This document shows, in pieces, positions 56,172 to 64,000 of a stretch of DNA of 64,000 nucleotides. Every line of letters starts with the position of its first letter. Position 1 is the stretch's first letter. Location: positions 347,274 through 411,273 of the forward strand of contig NZ_PZJM01000004.1 of NCBI RefSeq assembly GCF_003206045.1. The letters are read 5' to 3'. Made by a program: the position numbers and the translations under genes. The notes below the pieces were generated by a model. That model was given only the letters and a program-made list of their open reading frames with translations, was not told the DNA's origin and ran no database searches. The DNA comes from Salinicola lusitanus. Lineage in GTDB: Bacteria > Pseudomonadota > Gammaproteobacteria > Pseudomonadales > Halomonadaceae.

Positions 56172-57227
56172 TCAGATGCGTCCCTCCTCGACGGCATGGC
56201 AGGCGATCCGATGGCCCTCGGCGAGTGTCCGCGGCGATGGACGCTCGCGCTGACAGCGGCTGTTGGCGTGCGGACAGCGGGCGCGAAACACACAACCGCT
56301 CGGCGGCTCGATCGGCATCGAGGTCTCACCGTTCAGGCGCATCGTCTGAACCTGGCCATCCCGCAGCCTGGGGCTCGCCGCCAATAGCGCTCGGGAGTAG
56401 GGGTGACGAGGATTGGCGAACAGCGTGTCGGCGTCCGCCAGCTCGCAGATCGTGCCCAGGTACATCACCGCGACTCGGGTGGCAAAGTGTTCGACGACCG
56501 CCAGATCGTGGGTGATCAACAGATAGGTCAGGCGACGTTCCGCCTGGGCGTCCATGAGCAGGTTCAGGATCTGGGCCTGCACGGAGACGTCCAGGGCGGA
56601 GACGGGCTCGTCGGCAATGATGAACTCCGGGTTCACGCTAAGGGCCCGGGCGATGGCGATACGCTGTCGCTGGCCGCCGGAGAACTCGTGCGCAAAGCGC
56701 TCGCTCCAGCCGAGGTCGATCCCCACGTCGGCCATCAGCGCATCGGCGCCGTCGCGCACCCGGGCGCGCGACCAGTCGGTATGGTGAAGGCGAATGGGCT
56801 CCTCGAGCGTCTGGCGTACCGTCAGACGAGGATTGAGCGAGGCGAAGGGGTTCTGAAAGATCATCTGCAAGCGCCGACGGTAGGGTCGCCACTGATTCGC
56901 CGTCAGATGATCGACACGCTGGCCGTCGTAATGCACTTCGCCGCTGCAGGGGGAGAGCAGTCCCGCGATCAGACGCGCCAGGGTCGACTTGCCACATCCC
57001 GATTCGCCCACCACGCAGAGCGCATCGCCACGCTGAATCTCCAGATCGACACCGTTGACCGCATGAATTCGCTGACGCCGCCAGGCGCGGGAGCGCTTGT
57101 CGAACCGCCACGGCAACAGGCGTTCCGGATGCAGCGCGAAGCGCTTGCTGAGCCCTTCGACCCTGAGCAGCGGCGTCGGCGCATCGGCGGCACGACCCAG
57201 CGTCTGCAGCGAATCGGCCGGCGTCAT
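56172..57227 (-). CDS. Peptide ABC transporter ATP-binding protein (OppF/DppF-like)
   Basis: 351 residues from the ATG at 57225-57227, which overlaps the upstream gene as ATGA. Walker A GESGCGKST, signature HEFSGGQRQRIAIARAL, Walker B FIIADEPVSALDV, and the C-terminal oligopeptide-transporter region with cysteines (CVFRARCPHANSRC), typical of OppF/DppF that carry a 4Fe-4S-like motif. It energises uptake of peptides with its partner ATPase. A 118-nt gap separates it from the LysR gene. Confidence 0.92.
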   Translation of the reverse strand: MTPADSLQTLGRAADAPTPLLRVEGLSKRFALHPERLLPWRFDKRSRAWRRQRIHAVNGVDLEIQRGDALCVVGESGCGKSTLARLIAGLLSPCSGEVHYDGQRVDHLTANQWRPYRRRLQMIFQNPFASLNPRLTVRQTLEEPIRLHHTDWSRARVRDGADALMADVGIDLGWSERFAHEFSGGQRQRIAIARALSVNPEFIIADEPVSALDVSVQAQILNLLMDAQAERRLTYLLITHDLAVVEHFATRVAVMYLGTICELADADTLFANPRHPYSRALLAASPRLRDGQVQTMRLNGETSMPIEPPSGCVFRARCPHANSRCQRERPSPRTLAEGHRIACHAVEEGRI

Positions 57228-58240
57228 ATCGTCTCCTCCTCGATGGGCAGGGTAGCGATCAGTTCCCGCACCCAGTGGCAGGCGACCTGGCTCTCGCCGG
57301 AGACGACGGCCTCGGGGACCCGCTCGCTGCAATCCCGGCGAGGCTGGCCCTGGGGCGTGAGGCGGTAGCGACAGCGTGGATGGAAGGCGCATCCCGCCGG
57401 CACCTGGGAGAGACTCGGCATGTTGCCGGGGATCTGGGCCAGCGGCTGCCGTGGCAGTGCCATCTGGGGCAGGGCGTTGATCAAGCCCTGGGTGTAGGGG
57501 TGCTGGGCGTCGTTGATGATCGCCCGGGTCGGCCCCTGCTCGACGATGCGGCCCGCGTACATCACCAGCAGCCGCTGTGTCAGCCGGCCGATGACCCCCA
57601 GGTCATGGGAGATCACGATCAGACCGACGTTGTGCTTCTCGCACAGGTGCTTGAGCAGGGCGATGATCTCCGCCTGGATGGTGACATCGAGCGCGGTGGT
57701 GGGTTCGTCGGCAATGATGATGTCGGGGTCGAGCAGCAGGGCGATGGCGATGACGATCCGCTGGCAGAGGCCACCGGACAGCTGGTGCGGATACTGCGCC
57801 AGGCGCTGCTCGGGAGACGACACCTGGACCTGGCGCAGCTTTTGCAGGGCCACGCTCCTGGCGCGGCGGGAGGAGATCCGCCGATGCGCCTTCAGGCTCT
57901 CGATCATCTGCTGGCCGATGGTCAGCACCGGATTGAGCGTCGTCAGCGGATCCTGGAAGATCATCGCCACCCGGTTGCCCCGGATCCGGCGCAGCTGGCG
58001 ATCGGACAGCCGGGTCAGTTCATGCCCCTCGAAGCGAACCCGGCCCCGGGCGATGCGGCCCGGGCGGGAGAGCAGCCTCAGCAGACTGAAGGCGAGCACC
58101 GACTTGCCGGCGCCGGATTCGCCCACGATCCCCAGCCGCTCGCCGCGATCCAGCGCGAAGCTCACGTCGCGTACCGCGCGAATCTCGCCGTGCCTCAACG
58201 GGAAACGCACATCGAGATGCTCCACTTCCAGCAGCGCCAT
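57224..58240 (-). CDS. Peptide ABC transporter ATP-binding protein (OppD/DppD-like)
   Basis: 338 residues. Walker A GESGAGKSVLAFSLLRLL, signature HQLSGGLCQRIVIAIALL (with GGL-C instead of GGM-R), Walker B IIADEPTTALDVTIQAEI, and the C-terminal oligo_HPY region (PGNMPSLSQVPAGCAFHPRCRYR). The order D then F fits an Opp/Dpp operon. It begins 4 nt after oppC and overlaps the OppF-like start. Confidence 0.92.
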   Translation of the reverse strand: MALLEVEHLDVRFPLRHGEIRAVRDVSFALDRGERLGIVGESGAGKSVLAFSLLRLLSRPGRIARGRVRFEGHELTRLSDRQLRRIRGNRVAMIFQDPLTTLNPVLTIGQQMIESLKAHRRISSRRARSVALQKLRQVQVSSPEQRLAQYPHQLSGGLCQRIVIAIALLLDPDIIIADEPTTALDVTIQAEIIALLKHLCEKHNVGLIVISHDLGVIGRLTQRLLVMYAGRIVEQGPTRAIINDAQHPYTQGLINALPQMALPRQPLAQIPGNMPSLSQVPAGCAFHPRCRYRLTPQGQPRRDCSERVPEAVVSGESQVACHWVRELIATLPIEEETI

Positions 58241-58244
58241 GCCA

Positions 58245-59186
58245 TTAACCCTTGTAGAGACGGGGATTCATCGTATCGCGCAACCAGTCCCCCAGCAGGT
58301 TGACGACCAGCACCAGCAGCACCAGAAACAGACCGGGCAGCAGCGTGATCCACCAGGAGCCTGACTGCAGGTAGTCGAACCCGGACTTGATCAGCGACCC
58401 CAATGAGGGCTTGGTCTCGGGCATGCCCAGGCCCAGGAACGACAGCGCCGCTTCGGCCATGATGGCGTTGGCGATCTGGACCGTGGAGAGCACCAGGATC
58501 GGCGACAGGGTATTGGGCAGAATGTGCCGCCACATGATGCGGTAGCTGGAGAAGCCTAGGACTCGGGCCGCCTCGACGTACTCCTTGCGCTTCTCCGCCA
58601 GCACGCTGGCCCTCACCGTGCGGGCATACTGCGGCCACTCGCTCAGGCCGATGATCGTGATCAGGATCGCGACGCCATAGTCGCCGTAGAATGCGCCGCC
58701 GAAGGCCGCCTTGACCACGGCACCGACCACGATGGCCATCATCAGGGTCGAGAACGATAGCTGGATATCGGCCAGCCGCATCAGCAAAGCGTCGACGACG
58801 CCTCCTCGATAACCGGCGAGCAGCCCCAGCACCGTCCCCAGCAGGGACTGGACGAGCACCGCCCCGAAGCCGATCGCCAGCGAGACGCGAGCGCCGTACA
58901 GCATGGTCGACAGCAGATCCCGCCCCTGGGCATCGGTACCCAGCGGGTGGCCAGGCTCGCTGCCGGCGATCCAGAACGGGGGCAGCTCGGAATCGAGCAG
59001 GTTGATCTGGGCCAGGTCGTAGGGATTGCTCGGGGCGATCCACGGGGTCAGCAGCAGTCCGATCATCAGCAACCCGAACAGCAGCAGACAGATCTGGGCA
59101 CGCCGGTCTCGCTGCAGCCGGTAGAGGAAATAGGAGTCGCGAAAGCGGCGCCATGCGGTGGATGGGGAGCCATTCTCGAAACTCAT
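58245..59186 (-). CDS. Peptide ABC transporter permease (OppC/DppC-like)
   Basis: 313 residues from the ATG at 59184-59186, overlapping the oppB stop (ATGA). N-terminal OppC helix (CLLLFGLLMIGLLLTPWI), HPLGTDAQGRDLLSTMLYGARVSL, and the EAA loop EYVEAARVLGFSSYRIMWRHILPN. Six helices. Inner membrane. Confidence 0.92.
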   Translation of the reverse strand: MSFENGSPSTAWRRFRDSYFLYRLQRDRRAQICLLLFGLLMIGLLLTPWIAPSNPYDLAQINLLDSELPPFWIAGSEPGHPLGTDAQGRDLLSTMLYGARVSLAIGFGAVLVQSLLGTVLGLLAGYRGGVVDALLMRLADIQLSFSTLMMAIVVGAVVKAAFGGAFYGDYGVAILITIIGLSEWPQYARTVRASVLAEKRKEYVEAARVLGFSSYRIMWRHILPNTLSPILVLSTVQIANAIMAEAALSFLGLGMPETKPSLGSLIKSGFDYLQSGSWWITLLPGLFLVLLVLVVNLLGDWLRDTMNPRLYKG

Positions 59187-60229
59187 GCCGCCCTCCCGCT
59201 CAGCGTTACCCGTGGATTCAGGCCCCGGTAGAGCAGGTCGACGAGGGTATTGGTCACCACGAATATCAGCCCGACCACCATCAGGTAGGCGACGATCAGC
59301 GGCATGTCGGCCCGTTCGATGGCATCGAGGAACATCAGACCGGCGCCGGGCCACTGGAACACGGTCTCCGTCAGCAGGGTATAGGCGACCAGCGTACCGA
59401 TCTGGACCCCGCCGAGGGTTACCACGGGCAAGAGGGTGTTCTTGAGCGCGTGCAGGAAGTAGATCCGTGACGGTCGCAAGCCTCTGGCCCTGGCGTACTT
59501 CACGTAATCCGACTCCAGCACCTCCAGCATCTCGGCATGAATGAGACGGACGAACAGCGGCAGCATGACGAACGCCAGGGAGAGGGCGGGAAGCAGCAGA
59601 TAGAGAAGGCCCTGCCACGAGGCGAAGTTGGTGTACCAGACACCCCAGACGTGGACGGGGTTGCCACGGCCGTAGGCAGGCATCCCGCCCTGGATGGAGA
59701 GCAACTGGTTGAGCCACTGCCCCCAGCCGGTGCCGGTGGGGAACAGCGTCACCTGGATGCCGATCGAGAAGAGCTGGATCAGCACCATGGCGCTCAGGAA
59801 GACCGGCACCGAGATACCGATCAGCGATAGCCCCATCAGCCCCCGTGACAGCCAGCTGCGAGGCCGGATCGCGCAGAAGATGCCCACCGGCACCGACAGT
59901 AGCAGGGTGATCATCGCACTGGCGGCAACCAGCTCCAGCGTGGCCGGGAGGTAGCGTGCGATGACATCGAGCGCAGGCTCATGGAAGAAATAGGAGTCGC
60001 CGAAGTTCAACTTCACGGCGTCGCCGGCGAAATCCAGGTACTGCATCCACAGCGGCCGATCCAGGCCGAGCGAGTGCCGCAGCGCCGTGGACTCGGCATC
60101 GGTCGCCGTCGGCCCCAGTAGCTGCCGAACGGGATCTCCCAACCCGTCCTGAATGGCGAATCCGATCACGCTGATGACGAACATCACCGCCACGGCCTGC
60201 AACAGCCGACGCATCAGGAAGAATATCAT
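59183..60229 (-). CDS. Peptide ABC transporter permease (OppB/DppB-like)
   Basis: 348 residues. FFLMRRLLQAVAVMFVISVIGFAI (TM1), the ALGLDRPLWMQYL-like SLGLDRPLWMQYLDF, and the EAA loop DYVKYARARGLRPSRIYFLHALKN. Six helices. It overlaps the oppA stop as ATGA. Confidence 0.92.
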   Translation of the reverse strand: MIFFLMRRLLQAVAVMFVISVIGFAIQDGLGDPVRQLLGPTATDAESTALRHSLGLDRPLWMQYLDFAGDAVKLNFGDSYFFHEPALDVIARYLPATLELVAASAMITLLLSVPVGIFCAIRPRSWLSRGLMGLSLIGISVPVFLSAMVLIQLFSIGIQVTLFPTGTGWGQWLNQLLSIQGGMPAYGRGNPVHVWGVWYTNFASWQGLLYLLLPALSLAFVMLPLFVRLIHAEMLEVLESDYVKYARARGLRPSRIYFLHALKNTLLPVVTLGGVQIGTLVAYTLLTETVFQWPGAGLMFLDAIERADMPLIVAYLMVVGLIFVVTNTLVDLLYRGLNPRVTLSGRAA

Positions 60230-61815
60230 CGGGGCTGGACCACCACGTCACCCAGGTAAGGCATGTTCATCACGTTGAGCACCGGGGCGATCTCGACGCG
60301 ATCGGCCGCCGCCCAGGCGAGATTCTGCCAGTACAGGGGGATAAACGGGGCGTCGTCATGAATCTCCTGCTCGGCCTGCTGCAGTAGCCGGGCTCGCGCC
60401 GCCGGCCGCATGGTGAGGTTTGCCCGCTTCACCAGCGCATCGATCCGTGGATTGCAGTATTCGCTGGCATTGTACTGGCCCGCGCCGGTCTCGGCGTCGG
60501 GACAGAAGGTCAGGTACTCGAAAAAGTTGGCGGAGTCGCCGGTATCCGAATACCACCCCATCATCATCATGTCGGCCGCGCGGTTGTCGTACTCGGCCCA
60601 GTACTGGTTCTTGGGCAGGGTCTCGAACTCGACGGTGACATTGATCTTGGCCAGCATCGCGGCGATCGCCAGCGCCACCTGGGCGGTCTGGGCATCGTTG
60701 ACGTAGCGGTTGTTGGGCGCCATCAGGGTAACCGAGAATCCATCGCCATAACCGGCTTCGCGCATCAGCTCGCGAGCCCTGGCGAGATCGTGGCGCGGGA
60801 TCAGCGTCGGAACATGGCCCTCGTATCCCTGGGGTGACATCTGGGCCGCGGGGGTCGCGAACCCCTTCAGCAGGCGCTCGGCAATGGCGGTCTGGTTGAC
60901 CGCGTAGGCGAAAGCCAGGCGCACGCGCCGGTCGCGGAAGGCCGCTACCCGCTGCTCGTTGAGCTGCAGCATGGTGATGCGGGTGCCGGGCATGGTGACC
61001 AGCTTGACCCCTTCGGCGTGACGAAGCCGCTGGACCGCATTGAACGGGACCGGGGAGATGAAATCGACGTCGCCGGAGAGCAAGGCGGCGACGCGGGTGG
61101 CGTTCTCGGCGATGGGCGTCATCACCAGGCGCTCGACATTGCCGGGGGAGTCGGTGTCCCAGTAGTTCGGGAACCGCTCGAACTCGATCCTGGCGCCGGG
61201 CTGGCGTTTCACGACCTCGAAGGGACCGGTGCCCGAGAGGTGGCCCGAGGCGAATGAATTGCCGTTCTTGACGATATCGCTCTTGTCGAGACCTCCGCCC
61301 GAGGTGCCGGAATAGAACTGGCTGTCCATCGGGAAGATATAGGTCGCAAGGTTGAGCAATAGCGGGTAGGGCTGACGCGTTTCCAGGTCCACGGTGAATG
61401 CGTCCACGGCTTCTACCCGGCTTATCGGCGCGAAGATGGCCCGGAAGTCCGGGCTCCGCTGCAGCCGGCGCAGCGTCCAGACGACATCCCTGGCGGTGAA
61501 CGCATTGCCGCTGTGGAAGGTGACGCCGTGGCGTAGATGGAAGCGCATCGTCGTATCGTCGAGCTGCTCCCAGCGGGTGGCGAGGCGAGGCTCGAAATCG
61601 AGCTCGCGATTCCAGCGAACCAGCGGGTCGAAGGCCAGGTGCGACAGCTGAAGCATGCCGATGGAGAGCTGTTCGTGGATGTCCAGCGAAACCGGGTCGG
61701 TATCGTAGGCGACCCTGAGCGTGATGGGGCTGTCGTCAGCCAGCGCGGCCCCCGTCGAGAGAGGCATCAGCAGCCCCCCGACCATCAGGCCGAGCAGGAA
61801 CGTTGTGAGACGCAT
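60226..61815 (-). CDS. Peptide ABC transporter substrate-binding protein (SBP family 5)
   Basis: 529 residues. Signal peptide (FLLGLMVGGLLMPLSTGAALA, cleaved before DDSP) with no lipobox Cys, so it is a soluble periplasmic binder. The SBP_bac_5 layout is clear: VAYDTDPVSLDIHEQL, RHGVTFHSGNAFTARDVVWTL, KSDIVKNGNSFASGHLSGTGPFEV and FTFCPD-like YLTFCPDAE. It delivers peptides, or another nutrient, to the B-C permease. The ligand is not predictable. A 179-nt gap to the carbonic anhydrase gene holds its promoter region; nothing else is visible there. Confidence 0.92.
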   Translation of the reverse strand: MRLTTFLLGLMVGGLLMPLSTGAALADDSPITLRVAYDTDPVSLDIHEQLSIGMLQLSHLAFDPLVRWNRELDFEPRLATRWEQLDDTTMRFHLRHGVTFHSGNAFTARDVVWTLRRLQRSPDFRAIFAPISRVEAVDAFTVDLETRQPYPLLLNLATYIFPMDSQFYSGTSGGGLDKSDIVKNGNSFASGHLSGTGPFEVVKRQPGARIEFERFPNYWDTDSPGNVERLVMTPIAENATRVAALLSGDVDFISPVPFNAVQRLRHAEGVKLVTMPGTRITMLQLNEQRVAAFRDRRVRLAFAYAVNQTAIAERLLKGFATPAAQMSPQGYEGHVPTLIPRHDLARARELMREAGYGDGFSVTLMAPNNRYVNDAQTAQVALAIAAMLAKINVTVEFETLPKNQYWAEYDNRAADMMMMGWYSDTGDSANFFEYLTFCPDAETGAGQYNASEYCNPRIDALVKRANLTMRPAARARLLQQAEQEIHDDAPFIPLYWQNLAWAAADRVEIAPVLNVMNMPYLGDVVVQPR

Positions 61816-61994
61816 TGCGGGTTCCGCTATTGTTATTGAACGTCGTTACCGGATCGATCGGGCTGAAGCCGAGCCTGCCGATCACCACCTTACTGATGAA
61901 TGGTCGGCCAGCCCAATCGAAATGTTGTTACGCGCCATTCACTCGATGAATAGCGGCAGTGAACGCCGCGCCGCGCCGGCCTGACGAGGTGCGG

Positions 61995-62639
61995 TCAGCC
62001 CTGTGCGGGAATGGTCGGCTGGATCCGGATGGTCCCGGTCTGATCGGCACGGGATACGGTGCAACCCAGGTCGTTGACGCGGCCATCCTTGAGCCCGTAG
62101 ACCCAGCCATGCACCGACAACGGCTGCTCTCGCTCCCACGCCCGCTGGATGATCTTGGTGCGGCACAAGTTGGCGACCTGAAGCCGCACGTTGTGCTCGC
62201 ACAGACGGTCGACCTGCTCGTCCAGCGAGAGCGGTTCCATCTCCGGCCCGAGCTGCTGGTAGAGTTCGCTGACGCTGTTGAGCCAGTAGTCGACGATACC
62301 ATGCTCGCCACCGGTGATGGCTGCCTTGACGCCGCCACAGCCGTAATGTCCCACGACCATGATGTGCTTGACCTTGAGCACGTCGACGGCGAACTGGATG
62401 ACCGACAGCGCATTCATGTCATTGTGATAGATCAGGTTGGCGACATTGCGGTGAACGAACACCTCGCCGGGTGGCAGATCCACGATCTGATTGGCGGGGA
62501 CTCGGCTGTCGGAGCAACCGATCCAGAGATAGTCGGGATTCTGCTGTTGAGAGAGTCGAGCGAAAAAGTTTGGATCGCGCAGCTGAATCCCGTCGGCCCA
62601 GTGGCGGTTCTGCTCGAGAAGAGTCTGGATATCGTTCAT
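61995..62639 (-). CDS. can: Beta-carbonic anhydrase
   Basis: 214 residues, from the ATG at 62637-62639 (MNDIQTLLEQNRHWADGI), collinear with E. coli Can. Zinc ligands C42 (IGCSDSR), H98 and C101 (VVGHYGCGG) with the catalytic dyad D44/R46. It interconverts CO2 and bicarbonate for carboxylases. A longer in-frame ORF upstream is not family-like. It is divergent from the glutathione reductase gene. Confidence 0.95.
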   Translation of the reverse strand: MNDIQTLLEQNRHWADGIQLRDPNFFARLSQQQNPDYLWIGCSDSRVPANQIVDLPPGEVFVHRNVANLIYHNDMNALSVIQFAVDVLKVKHIMVVGHYGCGGVKAAITGGEHGIVDYWLNSVSELYQQLGPEMEPLSLDEQVDRLCEHNVRLQVANLCRTKIIQRAWEREQPLSVHGWVYGLKDGRVNDLGCTVSRADQTGTIRIQPTIPAQG

Positions 62640-62800
62640 GACGGTGACCTGATAGTGGGGGTGGACGAACCACTGGTTCGCGATCGAATCAGCGATTCTA
62701 GGCCATCCGTCGCCATTTTCGAAGTCACCCGGTCGACCACGCGAACGCCAGCCCCATGGCACCAAAGCATTTTCTATATCACACCGATAGCCTTGGGCTT

Positions 62801-62829
62801 TTCCGACGTCGACGCCGGGCTGGTATGAT
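62801..62829 (+). promoter_or_regulatory. Candidate promoter for gor
   Basis: TTCCGA and TATGAT (5 of 6 consensus at -10) are 17 nt apart, about 30 nt before the gor start. The -35 is weak. It lies in the 220-base gap between can and gor. Confidence 0.4.
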
Positions 62830-62859
62830 CGCCCCAACATTTTCTCCAGGAGTCTCACA

Positions 62860-64000
62860 GTGGCGAATTACGATTACGACCTTTTCGTGATAGGAGCCGG
62901 GTCGGGGGGCGTCCGCGCTGCGCGTACGGCGGCAGCGACCGGCGCCAGGGTTGCCGTTGCCGAGGACCGCTATCTCGGCGGCACCTGTGTCAACGTGGGT
63001 TGCGTACCGAAGAAGCTTTACTCCTACGCTGCGCATTTCCACGACGCCTTCGAGGATAGCCACGGTTTCGGCTGGACGATTCCCGCATCACCGCAGTTCG
63101 ACTGGGCCACGCTGCGCGACAACAAGATCGAAGAAATCAAGCGTCTCAACGGCATCTACGGCCGCTTGCTGGACGGCGCCGGCGTCAAGCTCATCAACGG
63201 TCGCGCCAAGGTCGTCGACACCAACGCCGTCGAGGTCAACGGCGAGCGTATCACCGCCGAGAAGATACTGGTCGCGGTCGGCGGCTGGCCGTGGACACCG
63301 GAGTTCGAAGGAAGCGAACTCACCGTCAACTCCAACCAGGTGTTCGATCTCGACAGCTTCCCTCGACGCTTCCTGGTATTGGGCGGTGGCTATATCGCCG
63401 TCGAGTTCGCCAGTATCTTCAACGGGCTGGGGGCGGACACCCACCTGATCTATCGCGGCGAGCTGTTCCTGCGGGGATTCGACCAGGAGGTGCGCGAATT
63501 CACCCGTGACGAGATGGCGAAAAAAGGCGTCAACCTGCACTTCGAGACCAACATCGAACGCATTCGCCAGGTCGAGGGCGGACTCGAAGTGACATTGACC
63601 AACGGCGACCGGCTCGAGGTGGATGCGGTGCTGGCCGCCACGGGTCGCCGTCCGCATCTCGAAGGTCTGGGACTGGAAGCGCTCGGTGTCCAGCTCGACA
63701 CCGACGGCACGCTCAAGGTCAACGAGCGTTTCGAGTCCTCCGTACCCTCGATCCTCGCGCTGGGAGACGTCACCGGAGGTCCCGAGTTGACGCCCGTCGC
63801 GCTGGCAGAAGCGATGCACCTGGTTCAACACCATTTCGGTGACAAGACGCCGCCGCCGCTCGACTACGAGAATATCGCGACAGCGGTGTTCTGCCATCCC
63901 AACATCGGTACCGTCGGTCTCTCGGAAGAGGAGGCTCGGGCCCGGTTCGATGCGATTCGCGTCTACAGCGCCGATTTTCGCCCGATGAAGCATACGCTCT
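62860..64000 (+). CDS. gor: Glutathione reductase (3' end cut by the window)
   Basis: 380 codons are visible. Starts with GTG (MANYDYDLFVIGAGSGG) with AGGAG 7 nt upstream. The FAD motif GAGSGGVRAARTAA, the redox disulfide C43-VNVG-C48 followed by VPKK, and the NADPH motif GGGYIAVEFA with the downstream Arg residues (YRGELFLRGF) identify glutathione reductase. The last visible residues are in the dimer domain (HPNIGTVGLSEEEA). The C-terminal active-site His and Glu lie outside the window. It regenerates GSH for GrxA. Confidence 0.95.
   Translation, partial: MANYDYDLFVIGAGSGGVRAARTAAATGARVAVAEDRYLGGTCVNVGCVPKKLYSYAAHFHDAFEDSHGFGWTIPASPQFDWATLRDNKIEEIKRLNGIYGRLLDGAGVKLINGRAKVVDTNAVEVNGERITAEKILVAVGGWPWTPEFEGSELTVNSNQVFDLDSFPRRFLVLGGGYIAVEFASIFNGLGADTHLIYRGELFLRGFDQEVREFTRDEMAKKGVNLHFETNIERIRQVEGGLEVTLTNGDRLEVDAVLAATGRRPHLEGLGLEALGVQLDTDGTLKVNERFESSVPSILALGDVTGGPELTPVALAEAMHLVQHHFGDKTPPPLDYENIATAVFCHPNIGTVGLSEEEARARFDAIRVYSADFRPMKHTL

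Overview
The window is chromosomal DNA of high GC content from a gammaproteobacterium, most likely of the Halomonadaceae (Halomonas, Salinicola or Chromohalobacter type). This rests on the whole gene complement: a complete ybgC-tolQRAB-pal-cpoB block beside ruvC/ruvAB, a fmdB-aspS-ruvC order, tamA-tamB, a RegB/RegA redox two-component pair, a class I fumarase of about 500 residues, and an AspRS of the Pseudomonas type. I assign the family with moderate confidence; the genus cannot be fixed by eye. I see no rRNA, tRNA, CRISPR array or prophage. The only mobile trace is a short MITE-like element.

Layout. 1-4115 (minus): AlkB-like dioxygenase (cut by the window edge), PAP2 phosphatase, GT4 glycosyltransferase, a LysM/LytM lipoprotein and a YihG-like acyltransferase, an envelope-flavoured, partly overlapping run. 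4524-9177: an MFS transporter (+), then grxA, an inositol-phosphatase family gene and RegA/RegB (minus). 9481-13559: prfC, mscL, a TatD nuclease (+) and ygfZ (minus). 13736-22508 (+): a tiny HMA-like protein, uvrB, nei, fumarase, cardiolipin synthase, a HypT-like LysR regulator, YihY and acylphosphatase. 22717-25634 (minus): nucleoside hydrolase, ribokinase-like kinase and 2-hydroxyacid dehydrogenase. 25938-28808 (+): fmdB, aspS, ruvC. 28909-31495 (minus): GNAT, carbon-nitrogen hydrolase and zapE, joined by ATGA overlaps. 31755-40145 (+): an NTF2-like protein, ruvAB, ybgC-tol-pal-cpoB and a YciK-like SDR. 40158-41587 (minus): MupP/Gph-like phosphatase and ubiG. 41861-44671: galU, a UDP-glucose dehydrogenase-like gene and a convergent superoxide-dismutase-like gene. 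44985-52687 (+): coiled-coil membrane protein, tamA, tamB, msrA. 52745-61815 (minus): yheT, pepQ, a second HypT-like LysR and a five-gene peptide ABC transporter. 61995-64000: carbonic anhydrase (minus) and the start of glutathione reductase (+, cut by the window edge).

How it works together. Much of the window serves the envelope: Tol-Pal constriction and outer-membrane upkeep, TamAB, cardiolipin synthesis, a probable amidase activator, MscL, and probable muramyl-phosphate recycling. DNA repair is represented by AlkB, UvrB, Nei and RuvABC. Redox and thiol functions recur (GrxA, Gor, MsrA, RegBA, two HypT-like regulators, YgfZ).

Most of the window is well-known housekeeping. The most unusual points are two adjacent family members that have lost key catalytic or metal-binding residues: a UDP-glucose dehydrogenase homologue with Asn at the catalytic Cys position, and an Fe/Mn-SOD homologue lacking three of four metal ligands. 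Others are an unrecognised coiled-coil membrane protein fused into the tamAB operon, a 144-bp MITE-like element with TAA flanks, and an HMA-fold mini-protein without its metal cysteines. I did not find a clear new multi-gene defence or mobile system.
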